Shown here one piece after another: positions 1-8,252 of a DNA stretch of 53,452 nt. The notes under the pieces are model-generated. The model saw only the letters and a program-made list of their open reading frames with translations. It was not told where the DNA came from and searched no databases. A program made the translations under genes and the position numbers. The DNA is from UBA117 sp049975245 (GTDB taxonomy: Archaea > Methanobacteriota > Methanobacteria > Methanobacteriales > Methanobacteriaceae). The first letter of the stretch is position 1, and every line of letters starts with the position of its first letter. The DNA is taken from positions 1-53,452 of the forward strand of contig JBNGDB010000016.1 of assembly GCA_049975245.1 (NCBI GenBank). The letters are read 5' to 3'.

Positions 1-47
1 TAATATAAATAAAATTAAAATATTATAAAATTTCAGAGGGAGTTTAT

Positions 48-971
48 ATGGCCTGGAATGAAGCCGGTAAAATATGGTTCAATGGTAAGCTAGTAGATTG
101 GAAAGATGCGAATGTTCACGTTTTATCTCACGTTATACACTACGGTTCCAGTGTTTTTGAGGGAATACGTTGTTATCATACCACTAAAGGAGCAGCTATA
201 TTTCGTTTACAAGAGCATGTGGAAAGATTGTTAAACTCTGCAAAAATTTATCGTATGGAAGTACCTTATTCGGTAGATTATTTATGTGATGCAATAATTG
301 ATACGGTTAAAAGTAATCATTTAACAGAGTGCTACATTAGACCCTTCATATTTAGAGGATACAGTGAATTAGGAGTTAATCCTTTAAATTGCCCATTGGA
401 AGTTATAGTAGCTGCATGGAAATGGGGCAAATACTTGGGAACTGAGGCTTTAGAATACGGAGTAGATGTAGGTGTTTCAAGTTGGAGAAGAATGGCTCCA
501 GACACACTCCCTAACCTGGCTAAAGCAGGTGCAAACTATATGAATTCTCAGTTGGTTAAAATGGAATCATTAATGAATGGCTACGATGAAGGAATAATAT
601 TAGATTATCAAGGTCAAGTTAGTGAAGGTAGTGGAGAAAATATTTTTTTAGTAAAAGATAATGTCCTTTATACCACTCCAATTTCTGCTTCAATACTCGA
701 AGGAATAACCAGGAATTCAATTATAAAACTAGCCCAAGAAATTGATATTCAAGTTAAAGAAGAACATATCCCTAGAGAAATGTTATATCTGGCTGATGAA
801 ATATTTTTAACTGGAACCGCAGCAGAAGTTACCCCAGTTAGATCTGTAGATAAACTAATGGTGGGTGAAGGTTTCCGTGGAGAAATAACTAAAAAATTAC
901 AAGAAAAATTTTTCAGTATTGTTGATGGAAGTCATGACGATAAATATGGATGGTTAACCTTCATCAAATAG
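48..971 (+). CDS. ilvE: Branched-chain amino acid aminotransferase
   Basis: This 307-residue class IV PLP aminotransferase catalyses the last transamination in valine, isoleucine and leucine synthesis in the cytoplasm. The protein shows the family's conserved order: HVLSHVIHYGSSVFEGIRCY near residues 25-43, the PLP-lysine region LAKAGANYMNSQLVK around residue 160, the segment GQVSEGSGENIFLV around 190-203, and GTAAEVTPV near 265. The length matches typical IlvE (about 305). The ATG start at 48 follows a purine-rich GAGGGAG Shine-Dalgarno. The upstream promoter is only partly inside the window. It is followed after about 80 bases by uppP on the same strand. Function is highly confident; exact amino acid preference is inferred from the family. 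Confidence 0.95.
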   Translation: MAWNEAGKIWFNGKLVDWKDANVHVLSHVIHYGSSVFEGIRCYHTTKGAAIFRLQEHVERLLNSAKIYRMEVPYSVDYLCDAIIDTVKSNHLTECYIRPFIFRGYSELGVNPLNCPLEVIVAAWKWGKYLGTEALEYGVDVGVSSWRRMAPDTLPNLAKAGANYMNSQLVKMESLMNGYDEGIILDYQGQVSEGSGENIFLVKDNVLYTTPISASILEGITRNSIIKLAQEIDIQVKEEHIPREMLYLADEIFLTGTAAEVTPVRSVDKLMVGEGFRGEITKKLQEKFFSIVDGSHDDKYGWLTFIK

Positions 972-1048
972 TTATATGTTATAAGTTATAACTTCTAACT
1001 TATCATTCTAATTTTTCATATAATATCAAATTATAAATGGTGATATGA

Positions 1049-1879
1049 ATGGATATTGTACAAGCATTAATTTTAGGTGTGGTTCAGGGTTTAACGGAAT
1101 TTTTACCAATAAGTAGTTCCGCTCATCTTGTATTTATGCACGATTTAACTGGCCTAGCACCAAATCTTGCATTTGATACATTACTACATGTCGGAAGTCT
1201 TTTAGCTGTATTAGTATATTTCAGAAAAGACGTGCTACATATGATCAAATCATTCTTTTCCAGTTTAGTTGATTTAACTCGCGGCACATTTAAAAAGGGG
1301 GTTAAAGAAGATAAATATAAAAAACTAGCCTGGTTAATATTAATTGGTACGATACCAGCAGGATTAGCTGGATTTTTACTAGAAGATTTTTTTGAAAGCT
1401 TATTTAGTAATTTAACTGCTGTATCTTTTTTTCTCATAATTACTGGTTTTCTTCTGTGGGGATCAGAAATAGTATCACAAAGGACTCTTAAAAAAACGGG
1501 GTTAAAAGAAATGACAGTGAAAAATTCACTAATTATGGGTGTTGCTCAGGCCTGTGCTATAGCTCCAGGTATATCTCGTTCAGGAGCCACTATATCTTCA
1601 GGACTATTTTTAGGTTTGGAAAGAGAATTAGCTGCGCGTTTTAGTTTTTTACTATCAATACCTGCGATATTAGGAGCGGCGCTTGTTCAATTAAATGATA
1701 TAAGTACAGGTTTGGATGCAAATACTGGTGTATATGTGGTTGGTTTCGTAGCAGCTGCCATATCCGGCTATTTAGCTATTAAAATAATGTTAAAATTAAT
1801 AAAAGAGCGAAATTTATTGATATTTGCATTTTACTGTTGGATCGTCGGAGCTTCTGTTTTAATTTTTACTTTATTGTAG
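1049..1879 (+). CDS. uppP: Undecaprenyl/polyprenyl-diphosphatase (BacA family)
   Basis: This integral membrane phosphatase recycles polyprenyl diphosphate carriers. In archaea the likely substrate is the lipid carrier for pseudomurein or glycan assembly. Both family signatures are visible: the EFLPISSSAHL motif near residues 17-27 and the GISRSGATI motif near residues 174-182, which hold the catalytic Glu, Ser and Arg. Several hydrophobic helices span its 276 residues, the usual length for BacA/UppP. The ATG start at 1049 is preceded by a good GGTGAT site 4 bases upstream. It sits downstream of ilvE in the same direction with a 77-base gap. The role in pseudomurein synthesis is inference from the host lineage. 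Confidence 0.93.
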   Translation: MDIVQALILGVVQGLTEFLPISSSAHLVFMHDLTGLAPNLAFDTLLHVGSLLAVLVYFRKDVLHMIKSFFSSLVDLTRGTFKKGVKEDKYKKLAWLILIGTIPAGLAGFLLEDFFESLFSNLTAVSFFLIITGFLLWGSEIVSQRTLKKTGLKEMTVKNSLIMGVAQACAIAPGISRSGATISSGLFLGLERELAARFSFLLSIPAILGAALVQLNDISTGLDANTGVYVVGFVAAAISGYLAIKIMLKLIKERNLLIFAFYCWIVGASVLIFTLL

Positions 1880-2005
1880 TAAAAACTTTCAATTTCTATT
1901 TTTAAATAATATAAAAAAAGTTAATACTATCTAATGGCAATTAAATAATCAAGGAACACTTACTAGTAGATCCCAAAATAAAAATCAAACCAGGCTATAT
2001 ATTGT

Positions 2006-2403
2006 TTAAATATAATATAGACCCGCCAAGTACTCCAATATACTTCTAAAATTGCCCATAAAAATAAAAATAACGGGTAATAATGCCAAACCTGAAAAAA
2101 TAGCTATAATAATAAGAGAAAAATTGTTTATAAAAATATTAAATGATTTGAGTCCTAAAAAATTTATAAATTGTTCTGAAAGATAATTTAATATTAGTTT
2201 AGAGGGCATTTGAATTATAACTTCTAAATTTCCTAGTAAAAATCCTCCCCTGAAATATGATCGTGCTAATATGGGATCTGATATTGCAAAAATAATTCCA
2301 GCCACATAAAATATTGATCCAATTAATAATGAAAATTTAGAAGGTAAAAAGCTGTTTAATATTTTCTTAAGATTATTTTTTTGATTAAATGGGATTTAAA
2401 CAT
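2006..2403 (-). pseudogene. Decayed SpoIIM/DUF95-like membrane protein gene
   Basis: A hydrophobic reading frame runs leftward from about 2398 to 2006, but it has no ATG, GTG or TTG before a GTG at 2305, in mid-protein. An ATG at about 2403, in another frame, opens MFKSHLIKKIILRK. A single-base slip in the A-rich run near 2360 would join it to ILNSFLPSKFSLL. The joined product would be about 130 residues with two hydrophobic stretches. It looks like the N-terminal part of a SpoIIM (DUF95) membrane protein: a first helix, a loop, then an INNFSLIIIAIFSGLALLPV stretch. The usual glycine-rich C-terminal half of about 60 residues is missing. The reading is therefore a frameshifted and truncated gene. 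A genuine short membrane protein with a GTG start remains possible. Confidence 0.35.
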
Positions 2404-2438
2404 CCCTTTTGTAAATAAAAATATTTGTTAAGTAATAA

Positions 2439-3509
2439 TTAAAAAATAATTTCACACAGTTCTTCTGTTTTTATCCTAATATCCTCCACTGAAGCTCCGT
2501 TAAGAATAGCATGCATCATGGCTCCACCAGCACCCACACCTTCCTTAACCGAACCTGACAAATAATTTTTTAATCCATTGTTATTAGCCTTTTCAAATTC
2601 TGGATCAACAGCAAAAACAGTTATATCATCTATCTGTCGGGAAATAAAGTTAATATCGGATGTTTCATCCTCAGCAACAAATATAGTGGTAGAAATACAT
2701 AATTTACTAAAATCAAAGTCAGGTTCTAAATTTTTTATAAACGCACAAACAGCAGTCATCTGCGTACCTCCAGCAAGAGTTACAGGAACACTGCTTCCCA
2801 AGGTTATGCCCGCCACTGCCGGTATCATTGGATCACCAACGATTTCCACCGCCTTAAAAGGATCTGAATTTAAATCTCCTGGCTTGAATCCTGCAGCGTT
2901 TAATCCGTCCATAACAACTTTATGTTTAAGTTCATGTGGATTTTTTGGCATGCTGCCACTAACTTTACTTCTAGCTTGATAACCCATGGCGGTTAAAACG
3001 CCTAAAGCAGAAGTTGTTCCTGCAGGAGTGCTTTCACCTATAATTAAATTATCTGTTAGCTTGGAAAGAGTATAACCTAATAATCTCCCTTTTTCAAAAA
3101 TTTCCTTAGGGTTTTCAACAGCCTTACCCGTGCTTATATCCTCTCCAGGAGTATTATTTATATTAATATAGGGTATATTAGGTTTAACCGCCGCTCCCGC
3201 ATCAACAACCATAAAAGGTAAGTCCGTCAATTCCAAAGCAGCTTTAGTAATCACCGCAGGTGTTGGTGCAGGTTCACCGTCAACAACTGTCTGAGGTATC
3301 TCTGGTAAACATTCTGGTTTACCTCGTACTACTAATTCAACGTCAGCTGCCGGAGTAAAATCTGTTAATTGAGGGGTGGCGCCAGCCCCCGTTATTCCTT
3401 CTATGTGGGATGTTTTTGTACTTGCAATAACACATAAAAATAATGAATTAGTTCCTTTTAAATTTTTTAAAGCGTTACTTGAACCATAATACTTAATGTT
3501 TTTTTCCAT
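2439..3509 (-). CDS. cobT: CobT-like nicotinate-nucleotide-base phosphoribosyltransferase (UPF0284 family)
   Basis: This 356-residue protein belongs to the archaeal CobT-like (UPF0284) family. The family is thought to activate the lower-ligand base of cobamides by transferring phosphoribose from nicotinate mononucleotide; methanogens use a hydroxybenzimidazole base. Recognisable stretches are GITGAGATPQLTDFTPAAD near residues 39-57, VVDAGAAVKPNIPYI, and IIGESTPAGTTSALGVLTAM around residue 155. The ATG at 3509 opens MEKNIKYYGSS, preceded on the minus strand by AAGGTGTAAAAAA. It is divergent from kae1-bud32 with a 219-base shared promoter region. Other cobamide genes (cobD, cbiG, cbiH, cfbA) lie elsewhere in the window, which supports the role. 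The exact base substrate cannot be read from sequence. Confidence 0.88.
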   Translation of the reverse strand: MEKNIKYYGSSNALKNLKGTNSLFLCVIASTKTSHIEGITGAGATPQLTDFTPAADVELVVRGKPECLPEIPQTVVDGEPAPTPAVITKAALELTDLPFMVVDAGAAVKPNIPYININNTPGEDISTGKAVENPKEIFEKGRLLGYTLSKLTDNLIIGESTPAGTTSALGVLTAMGYQARSKVSGSMPKNPHELKHKVVMDGLNAAGFKPGDLNSDPFKAVEIVGDPMIPAVAGITLGSSVPVTLAGGTQMTAVCAFIKNLEPDFDFSKLCISTTIFVAEDETSDINFISRQIDDITVFAVDPEFEKANNNGLKNYLSGSVKEGVGAGGAMMHAILNGASVEDIRIKTEELCEIIF

Positions 3510-3728
3510 TTTTTTACACCTTATAGTTAGATAAAATTTCTATTACAACATCAGAGATAAATGTTAATGGATGGTTTATGTATAAATTATATATAAAGTA
3601 TAGAACATTAACCAAGAAATTAATGAATCAAACTAATTTGAAAACCATATAAATCGAAATCTAGGAATTATTAAAATAATAGGATATTTAGTATTTTTAG
3701 TTGATAAAAATAATAATAAGGGGTAAAA
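3510..3728. promoter_or_regulatory. Divergent promoter region cobT / kae1-bud32
   Basis: An AT-rich 219-base spacer lies between two divergent genes. TATA-like runs such as TTTATGTATAAATTATATATA lie near 3577-3597 and could serve either direction. No clear operator dyad was found. No coding potential was seen. Confidence 0.4.
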
Positions 3729-5363
3729 TTGATAGTTTTGGGTATTGAAGGAACAGCAGAAAAGACTGGAGTAGGCATTGTAGATTCAGATGGAAATATA
3801 CTATCATCTGCAGGAAAAGCTTTAATACCGATTAGTGGCGGTATTCACCCTAGAGAAGCTGCTGAGCATCACGCTAATTCAATAATTCCTTTATTAAATA
3901 AAGCTTTGGATATTTCGGATCTAGAACTTGAAGAAGTAGATTTGGTTTCTTTTTCACAAGGGCCTGGTTTAGGTCCGGCCTTAAGAACTGTGGCAACCGC
4001 GGCCAGAACACTTGCACTATCATTAAATGTTCCAATATTGGGTGTTAATCATTGTATTGGTCATATTGAAATAGGCAGATTAACAACGAAAGCGGTAGAT
4101 CCCATATCACTCTATGTTAGTGGTGGTAATAGTCAGGTGATTGCCTTTGATTCAGGTAGATATAGAGTTTTTGGAGAAACGCTGGATATTGCCATAGGCA
4201 ACTGTCTGGATCAGTTCGCACGTTCAGTTGGTATGGGCCATCCTGGAGGGCCGTTAATTGAAAAACTAGCAAAAAAATCACATAATTATATTAGGTTACC
4301 ATATGCTGTTAAAGGAATGGATTTATCATTTTCAGGTCTTTTAACGGCTGCTATACGTAAATATGAATCTGGTGAAAATTTAGAGGATTTATGTTTTAGT
4401 TTGCAAGAGACTGCGTTTTCTATGCTAGTTGAAGTAACTGAAAGGGCACTAGCACATTCACAAAAAAGTGAAGTAATGCTATGTGGAGGAGTAGCAGCTA
4501 ACTTAAGACTTAGGAATATGCTATCCACTATGGCGGAAGAACATTATGCTGAATTTTTCATGCCGCCGGTTGAATATTGTGGAGATAATGGAGCTATGAT
4601 TGCTTGGTTAGGATATTTAATGTACAAAAATGGAACTAAACAGTCGATTGAAGAAACCACAGTCCACCAAAGATATCGGACTGATGAAGTAGATGTTCCT
4701 TGGATGCGTAGTTCAGAAAAATTTTTAAAACTGCCAGATTCTATTTTAGCTAAAGGTGCTGAAGCAAACATCTATCCTGCGAATTGGATAGGATATGATG
4801 CTGTTGTTAAACAAAGGATACCCAAATCTTATAGAATTTCTGAAATAGATTTATATCTAAGAAAATCCAGGACTAAAACAGAAGCTAAACTATTAAACGA
4901 AGCCAAAAAATGTGGTGTTTATGCTCCAGTGATATATGATGTTAATAAATCTGATTATTCATTAACTATGGATTTCATCAGGGGTAAAATGGTTAAAAAA
5001 ATATTTGATACGGATTCTGTTTCTAATATTTTAGCTATTTGCATTAAAATTGGAGAAAATATTGCAAAACTGCATAATTGTGGTTTAATCCATGGCGATT
5101 TAACCACTTCCAACATGATTTTAAGTAATGACGAAATATTTTTTATTGATTTTGGTCTCGGAAAATTTTCTAAATTAGTGGAAGATAAGGGAGTAGATAT
5201 TTTGGTACTTAAAAAAGCCCTGCAGAGCATACACCATACAATTTCTGAAAAGTGTTTTGAGAATATCTTAAAGGGATACATGATGGCGGATGATCATGAA
5301 AAGATTATAGTGAAATTGCTTGAAATAGAAAAAAGAGGCCGTTATACAACTAGTGTAGAGTGA
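3729..5363 (+). CDS. Fused Kae1-Bud32: tRNA threonylcarbamoyladenosine transferase and KEOPS kinase/ATPase
   Basis: The 544-residue protein joins two KEOPS subunits. Kae1 transfers the threonylcarbamoyl group to A37 of ANN-decoding tRNAs, and Bud32 is the small kinase-like ATPase that regulates it. Kae1 occupies about residues 1-325, with metal-binding HCIGH at 108-112 and CGDNGAMIAWLG near 281-292. Bud32 occupies about 340-544, with the nucleotide-binding GAEANIYPA, the lysine in AVVKQR, the catalytic HGDLTTSNM and the metal-binding DFG in FFIDFGLGK. The start is TTG at 3729, five bases after a GGGGT site, opening MIVLGIEGTAEKTG, which is the normal Kae1 N-terminus. Such fusions are known in several euryarchaeal groups. 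The gene is transcribed away from cobT. Confidence 0.96.
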   Translation: MIVLGIEGTAEKTGVGIVDSDGNILSSAGKALIPISGGIHPREAAEHHANSIIPLLNKALDISDLELEEVDLVSFSQGPGLGPALRTVATAARTLALSLNVPILGVNHCIGHIEIGRLTTKAVDPISLYVSGGNSQVIAFDSGRYRVFGETLDIAIGNCLDQFARSVGMGHPGGPLIEKLAKKSHNYIRLPYAVKGMDLSFSGLLTAAIRKYESGENLEDLCFSLQETAFSMLVEVTERALAHSQKSEVMLCGGVAANLRLRNMLSTMAEEHYAEFFMPPVEYCGDNGAMIAWLGYLMYKNGTKQSIEETTVHQRYRTDEVDVPWMRSSEKFLKLPDSILAKGAEANIYPANWIGYDAVVKQRIPKSYRISEIDLYLRKSRTKTEAKLLNEAKKCGVYAPVIYDVNKSDYSLTMDFIRGKMVKKIFDTDSVSNILAICIKIGENIAKLHNCGLIHGDLTTSNMILSNDEIFFIDFGLGKFSKLVEDKGVDILVLKKALQSIHHTISEKCFENILKGYMMADDHEKIIVKLLEIEKRGRYTTSVE

Positions 5364-5555
5364 TGCTTATCCAATTATAAGTAGAAGATTTAAAATAATG
5401 TGACCAAATTTTTAAATAAATTATAAAAATTAATTTTTAAGTAAATCAAAATTTATGTTATTACAAAAAAATTTAATGACTAAAATAAAGTCGCCAGAAA
5501 TAATTAGATTCTGTTTTATAAAATCAGATTAGCTAAAACTTTTGAGATGATATTT

Positions 5556-5819
5556 ATGGATCGGGAAATATGTGGCTTTGTACAATTAACATCAATGATC
5601 AGGGATAAAGAGATACGTATAGAAAATTTCACATATCTTGAAGATGAAAAAAATCCGGATAGATGCTATGTAGAAGTAAATTTAATAGATATTGACACTG
5701 GAAGTGTTGAAGCTAAAATAGAACTTTATGGTCAAAATAAAGACGATTTAATTAGCCAAGTAGAATATTTAAAACAACAATGGTTGTCAGATGAGGAAAT
5801 CGTTGAAGACTGGTTATGA
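5556..5819 (+). CDS. Small acidic conserved-type protein of unknown function
   Basis: This 87-residue soluble protein starts MDREICGFVQLT and ends EEIVEDWL. It is rich in Glu and Asp and has no membrane segment or obvious active-site motif. The pattern of alternating charged and hydrophobic stretches, such as CYVEVNLIDIDTGSVEAKIE, suggests a small beta-rich fold followed by a C-terminal helix. The ATG at 5556 is chosen because GATGAT lies four bases upstream; an in-frame ATG at 5547 would add three residues and overlaps that site. It lies between kae1-bud32 and the XTP pyrophosphatase operon with its own upstream gap of about 190 bases. I do not recognise the family. Confidence 0.75.
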   Translation: MDREICGFVQLTSMIRDKEIRIENFTYLEDEKNPDRCYVEVNLIDIDTGSVEAKIELYGQNKDDLISQVEYLKQQWLSDEEIVEDWL

Positions 5820-5893
5820 AATGCTTTTTGTGACTTTAAACCTTAGAAATCTTTATAATTTACAAGAAATGATCAAAATTTTTTATATGTATG

Positions 5894-5916
5894 ATTTAGG
5901 TGAATCTTACCTAAAT
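5894..5916. promoter_or_regulatory. Perfect 8-bp dyad in the leader of the rdgB-rpsO operon
   Basis: ATTTAGGT at 5894-5901 and ACCTAAAT at 5909-5916 form a perfect inverted repeat with a 7-base loop. A TATA-like TTTTATATGT lies at 5881-5890, which would place the transcription start about 25 bases downstream, inside the dyad. It may be an operator or a short leader hairpin. There is no direct evidence of binding. Confidence 0.4.
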
Positions 5917-5952
5917 AAATAAATGAACGTAGTTATAAATTGAGGGACTATG

Positions 5953-6513
5953 ATGAAGATAACATTTATAACTGGTAATAAACACAAAGTTAAAGAAGCC
6001 AAACATATCTTTGAAAAATTTGGCATAGAACTTGAACATTTAAATTTGGGGTACGCTGAACTACAAGGAGAAATCAAAGAAGTGGCTTCAAATGGTGCTA
6101 AAAATGTTGCAAGTCGTTTAAATAAGCCTGTAATCGTTGAAGACGCGGGTCTTTTTATTAAAGCCTTGAAATGGTTTCCAGGTACATATTCTGCTTATGT
6201 TCAAGAAACCATCGGAAATACAGGTATCATAAAACTTATGGAAAGTGTCAATGACAGATACGCCGAATTCAGGTCGGTTGTTGGATTCTGCACCCCCAAC
6301 GCCGAACCCGAGACTTTTTTAGGCATTGTTAAAGGACATATCTCATATGAAGAAAAAGGAAACTACGGATTTGCTTTTGATCCAATCTTCTATCCTGAAG
6401 GATATGATAAAACCTTTGGTGAGCTGAAAATTGGTGAAAAAAATAAATTTTCGCATCGTAGAAAAGCACTTGAAAAATTTGCAATATTTTATAAAGATTA
6501 TAGAGGTGATTGA
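5953..6513 (+). CDS. XTP/dITP pyrophosphatase (RdgB/HAM1 family)
   Basis: This house-cleaning enzyme hydrolyses non-canonical XTP, dITP and ITP to monophosphates and keeps deaminated purines out of DNA and RNA. The N-terminus MKITFITGNKHKVKEAK carries the family signature (T-G-N-x2-K). The central VIVEDAGLFIKALKWFPGTYS holds the conserved acidic and aromatic residues, and GNYGFAFDPIFYP and KNKFSHRRKA are typical near the C-terminus. The length of about 186 residues is normal. ATG at 5953 is preferred because it gives the family N-terminus with GAGG upstream; ATG at 5950 would add one Met. The stop TGA directly abuts the rpsO start, so the two are translationally coupled. Confidence 0.94.
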   Translation: MKITFITGNKHKVKEAKHIFEKFGIELEHLNLGYAELQGEIKEVASNGAKNVASRLNKPVIVEDAGLFIKALKWFPGTYSAYVQETIGNTGIIKLMESVNDRYAEFRSVVGFCTPNAEPETFLGIVKGHISYEEKGNYGFAFDPIFYPEGYDKTFGELKIGEKNKFSHRRKALEKFAIFYKDYRGD

Positions 6514-6915
6514 ATGGCAATCAAGCCAGAATGGATTGAATATTCAAATGAAGAAATAGAAGAATTAATATTAAAACTTAGAAAAGAAGGTAACTCCACA
6601 AGTCAAATTGGAATCATATTAAGAGATCAGTATGGGATTCCTGATGTAAAATTAATAACTGGGATGAAAATAACTAAAATTCTTGAAAATCACGGACAAA
6701 AATTAGAATATCCTGAAGACTTGATGAATTTAATAAGAAAAGCCGTTAATATCAGGGACCATTTAACAGAAAATCCCAAGGACCTTCATACCAAAAGGGG
6801 ATTACAAATCATTGAATCAAATATCAGAAGATTAGTAAGATATTATACGAAAGAGGGCGTTTTACCTGAAGGCTGGAGATATGAACCAAAAAAAGCAGCG
6901 TTACTTGTTAAATGA
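6514..6915 (+). CDS. rpsO: 30S ribosomal protein S15 (uS15)
   Basis: This 133-residue protein is the archaeal/eukaryotic type of uS15, which binds the central domain of 16S rRNA early in small-subunit assembly. The N-terminal archaeal extension (WIEYSNEEIEELILKLRKEG) is followed by helical segments including DLHTKRGLQIIESNIRRLVRYY and a basic C-terminus ending in KKAALLVK. Its ATG at 6514 immediately follows the TGA of the upstream pyrophosphatase, whose last codons supply the GGTGAT ribosome binding site. The 3' end overlaps the proposed start of the RecJ-like gene by 35 bases. The order pyrophosphatase, S15, DHH nuclease suggests one transcript. Confidence 0.97.
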   Translation: MAIKPEWIEYSNEEIEELILKLRKEGNSTSQIGIILRDQYGIPDVKLITGMKITKILENHGQKLEYPEDLMNLIRKAVNIRDHLTENPKDLHTKRGLQIIESNIRRLVRYYTKEGVLPEGWRYEPKKAALLVK

Positions 6916-8242
6916 AGCTGAAAAAGCTGGAAATCTTCTTAAAGAACATGTTGATCAGGATGATGTTGTGAGAATAATTTCTCACAATGATTCTGATGGG
7001 CTTTCCTCGGCTGGAATAATATGTAATGCAATTACTAAGCTTAATGGTAAATTTCATGTTACCATTGTTCCTCGACTGAGAGAGGGTTTTATAAAAAAAT
7101 TATATAAAGAAAAATATAATTTATTCTTTTTTTGTGATATGGGAAGCGCGGCTTTAGACTCTTTAAAGAAAATTAAAAAAGATGTTATTGTAGCTGACCA
7201 TCACCAAATTCCTGCAGATAGTGAGGAAGAAATAAAAAATATTACCCATATTAATCCCCATTTGTATGGTATAGATGGTACCAAAGAAATTAGTGCCTCA
7301 GGAGTATCCTATTTAACAATTAAAGAAATGGATAATAAAAATCTATCAGGTTTAGCTCTAGTAGGAGCATTTGGAGATATGCAGGGTGTTAATGGATTTG
7401 AAGGTATTAATAAGATGATTTTAGACGAGGGTATCGAAGTAGGAGCATTGGAGATCCATGAAGACTTAAAATTAGCTTATAAAAATGAAGAACCTATATA
7501 CAAATCTTTAGCTTATACTATAAATCCAGTTCTTCCGGGACTGACAGGGGATTTAGAAGGTTCAATGGCATTTTTAGAAAAAATGGGTGTTTCTTATGGA
7601 ATTAAGTTTAGTGATCTAAGTAACGAAGAGAGAGACATCCTCAAAGAAGAACTAATAAAGATAAACCCCAAAATTTTTGGCCCTGTATACAATATCCCGC
7701 GTGAAATTCCTCCTTTAAAAAATATAGAAGATTATGCAACTATTTTAGATGCATGTGGGAAAAACAAGAAGTATGGAATTGGTTTGAGCATTTGTATGGG
7801 AGATAACAAGGAATCAGTCGATGATGCAATGAGATTAGTGAAAAAATATAGGGAAAACTTAGTAAAAGGTATCGATTGGATAAAAAAGGAAGGTTCAGTT
7901 AAATCAGAATATATTCAACATATTTATACTGAAGATAAGAGAAAAAAAAGTTTAATGGGAACATTAGCAAGTATAGGTATGGAATTAGGATATTTAGACC
8001 CTCAAAAACCTGTTATAGCCATTTCTAAAATGGACAATGTAATTAAGATATCGGGCCGTGGAACCGACCAACAAGTTAAAAATGGAGTTAACTTAGGTAA
8101 AGCTTTAGATGATGCATCTAAAAGTTTTAATGGTACTGGCGGAGGACATAATATTGCTGCTGGTGCAGTAGTACCGTATAAAGATATGGATAATTTTCTA
8201 AATTTACTAAATCAAGTAATAGAAGAACAAATGAAGAATTAA
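6881..8242 (+). CDS. RecJ-like single-strand nuclease of the DHH family (GAN-type)
   Basis: This 453-residue DHH phosphoesterase is of the archaeal RecJ/GAN type. These proteins act as single-strand 5' exonucleases, some bound to the GINS replication complex. Motifs in order are SHNDSDGLSSAG (motif I) near residue 34, FFCDMGSA (motif II), VADHHQIP (motif III, the DHH), and GAFGDMQGV. The DHHA1 region near the C-terminus has KISGRGTD and GTGGGHNIAAGA. All key metal ligands appear present. The start ATG at 6881 lies inside rpsO; a TTG at 6905 is a possible later start. The next gene begins 10 bases downstream. Membership of the family is clear; GINS association is inference. Confidence 0.88.
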   Translation: MNQKKQRYLLNEAEKAGNLLKEHVDQDDVVRIISHNDSDGLSSAGIICNAITKLNGKFHVTIVPRLREGFIKKLYKEKYNLFFFCDMGSAALDSLKKIKKDVIVADHHQIPADSEEEIKNITHINPHLYGIDGTKEISASGVSYLTIKEMDNKNLSGLALVGAFGDMQGVNGFEGINKMILDEGIEVGALEIHEDLKLAYKNEEPIYKSLAYTINPVLPGLTGDLEGSMAFLEKMGVSYGIKFSDLSNEERDILKEELIKINPKIFGPVYNIPREIPPLKNIEDYATILDACGKNKKYGIGLSICMGDNKESVDDAMRLVKKYRENLVKGIDWIKKEGSVKSEYIQHIYTEDKRKKSLMGTLASIGMELGYLDPQKPVIAISKMDNVIKISGRGTDQQVKNGVNLGKALDDASKSFNGTGGGHNIAAGAVVPYKDMDNFLNLLNQVIEEQMKN

Positions 8243-8252
8243 GGAGATTTTA

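Noticed and set aside
983..994. AAGTTATAACTT palindrome between ilvE and uppP as an operator
   Set aside because: It is made almost wholly of A and T, so such palindromes are expected by chance in this composition, and it has no promoter element in register.
2578..2979. 133-codon frame antisense to cobT
   Set aside because: The cobT frame has clear family motifs throughout; the opposite frame has no ribosome site or recognisable domain.
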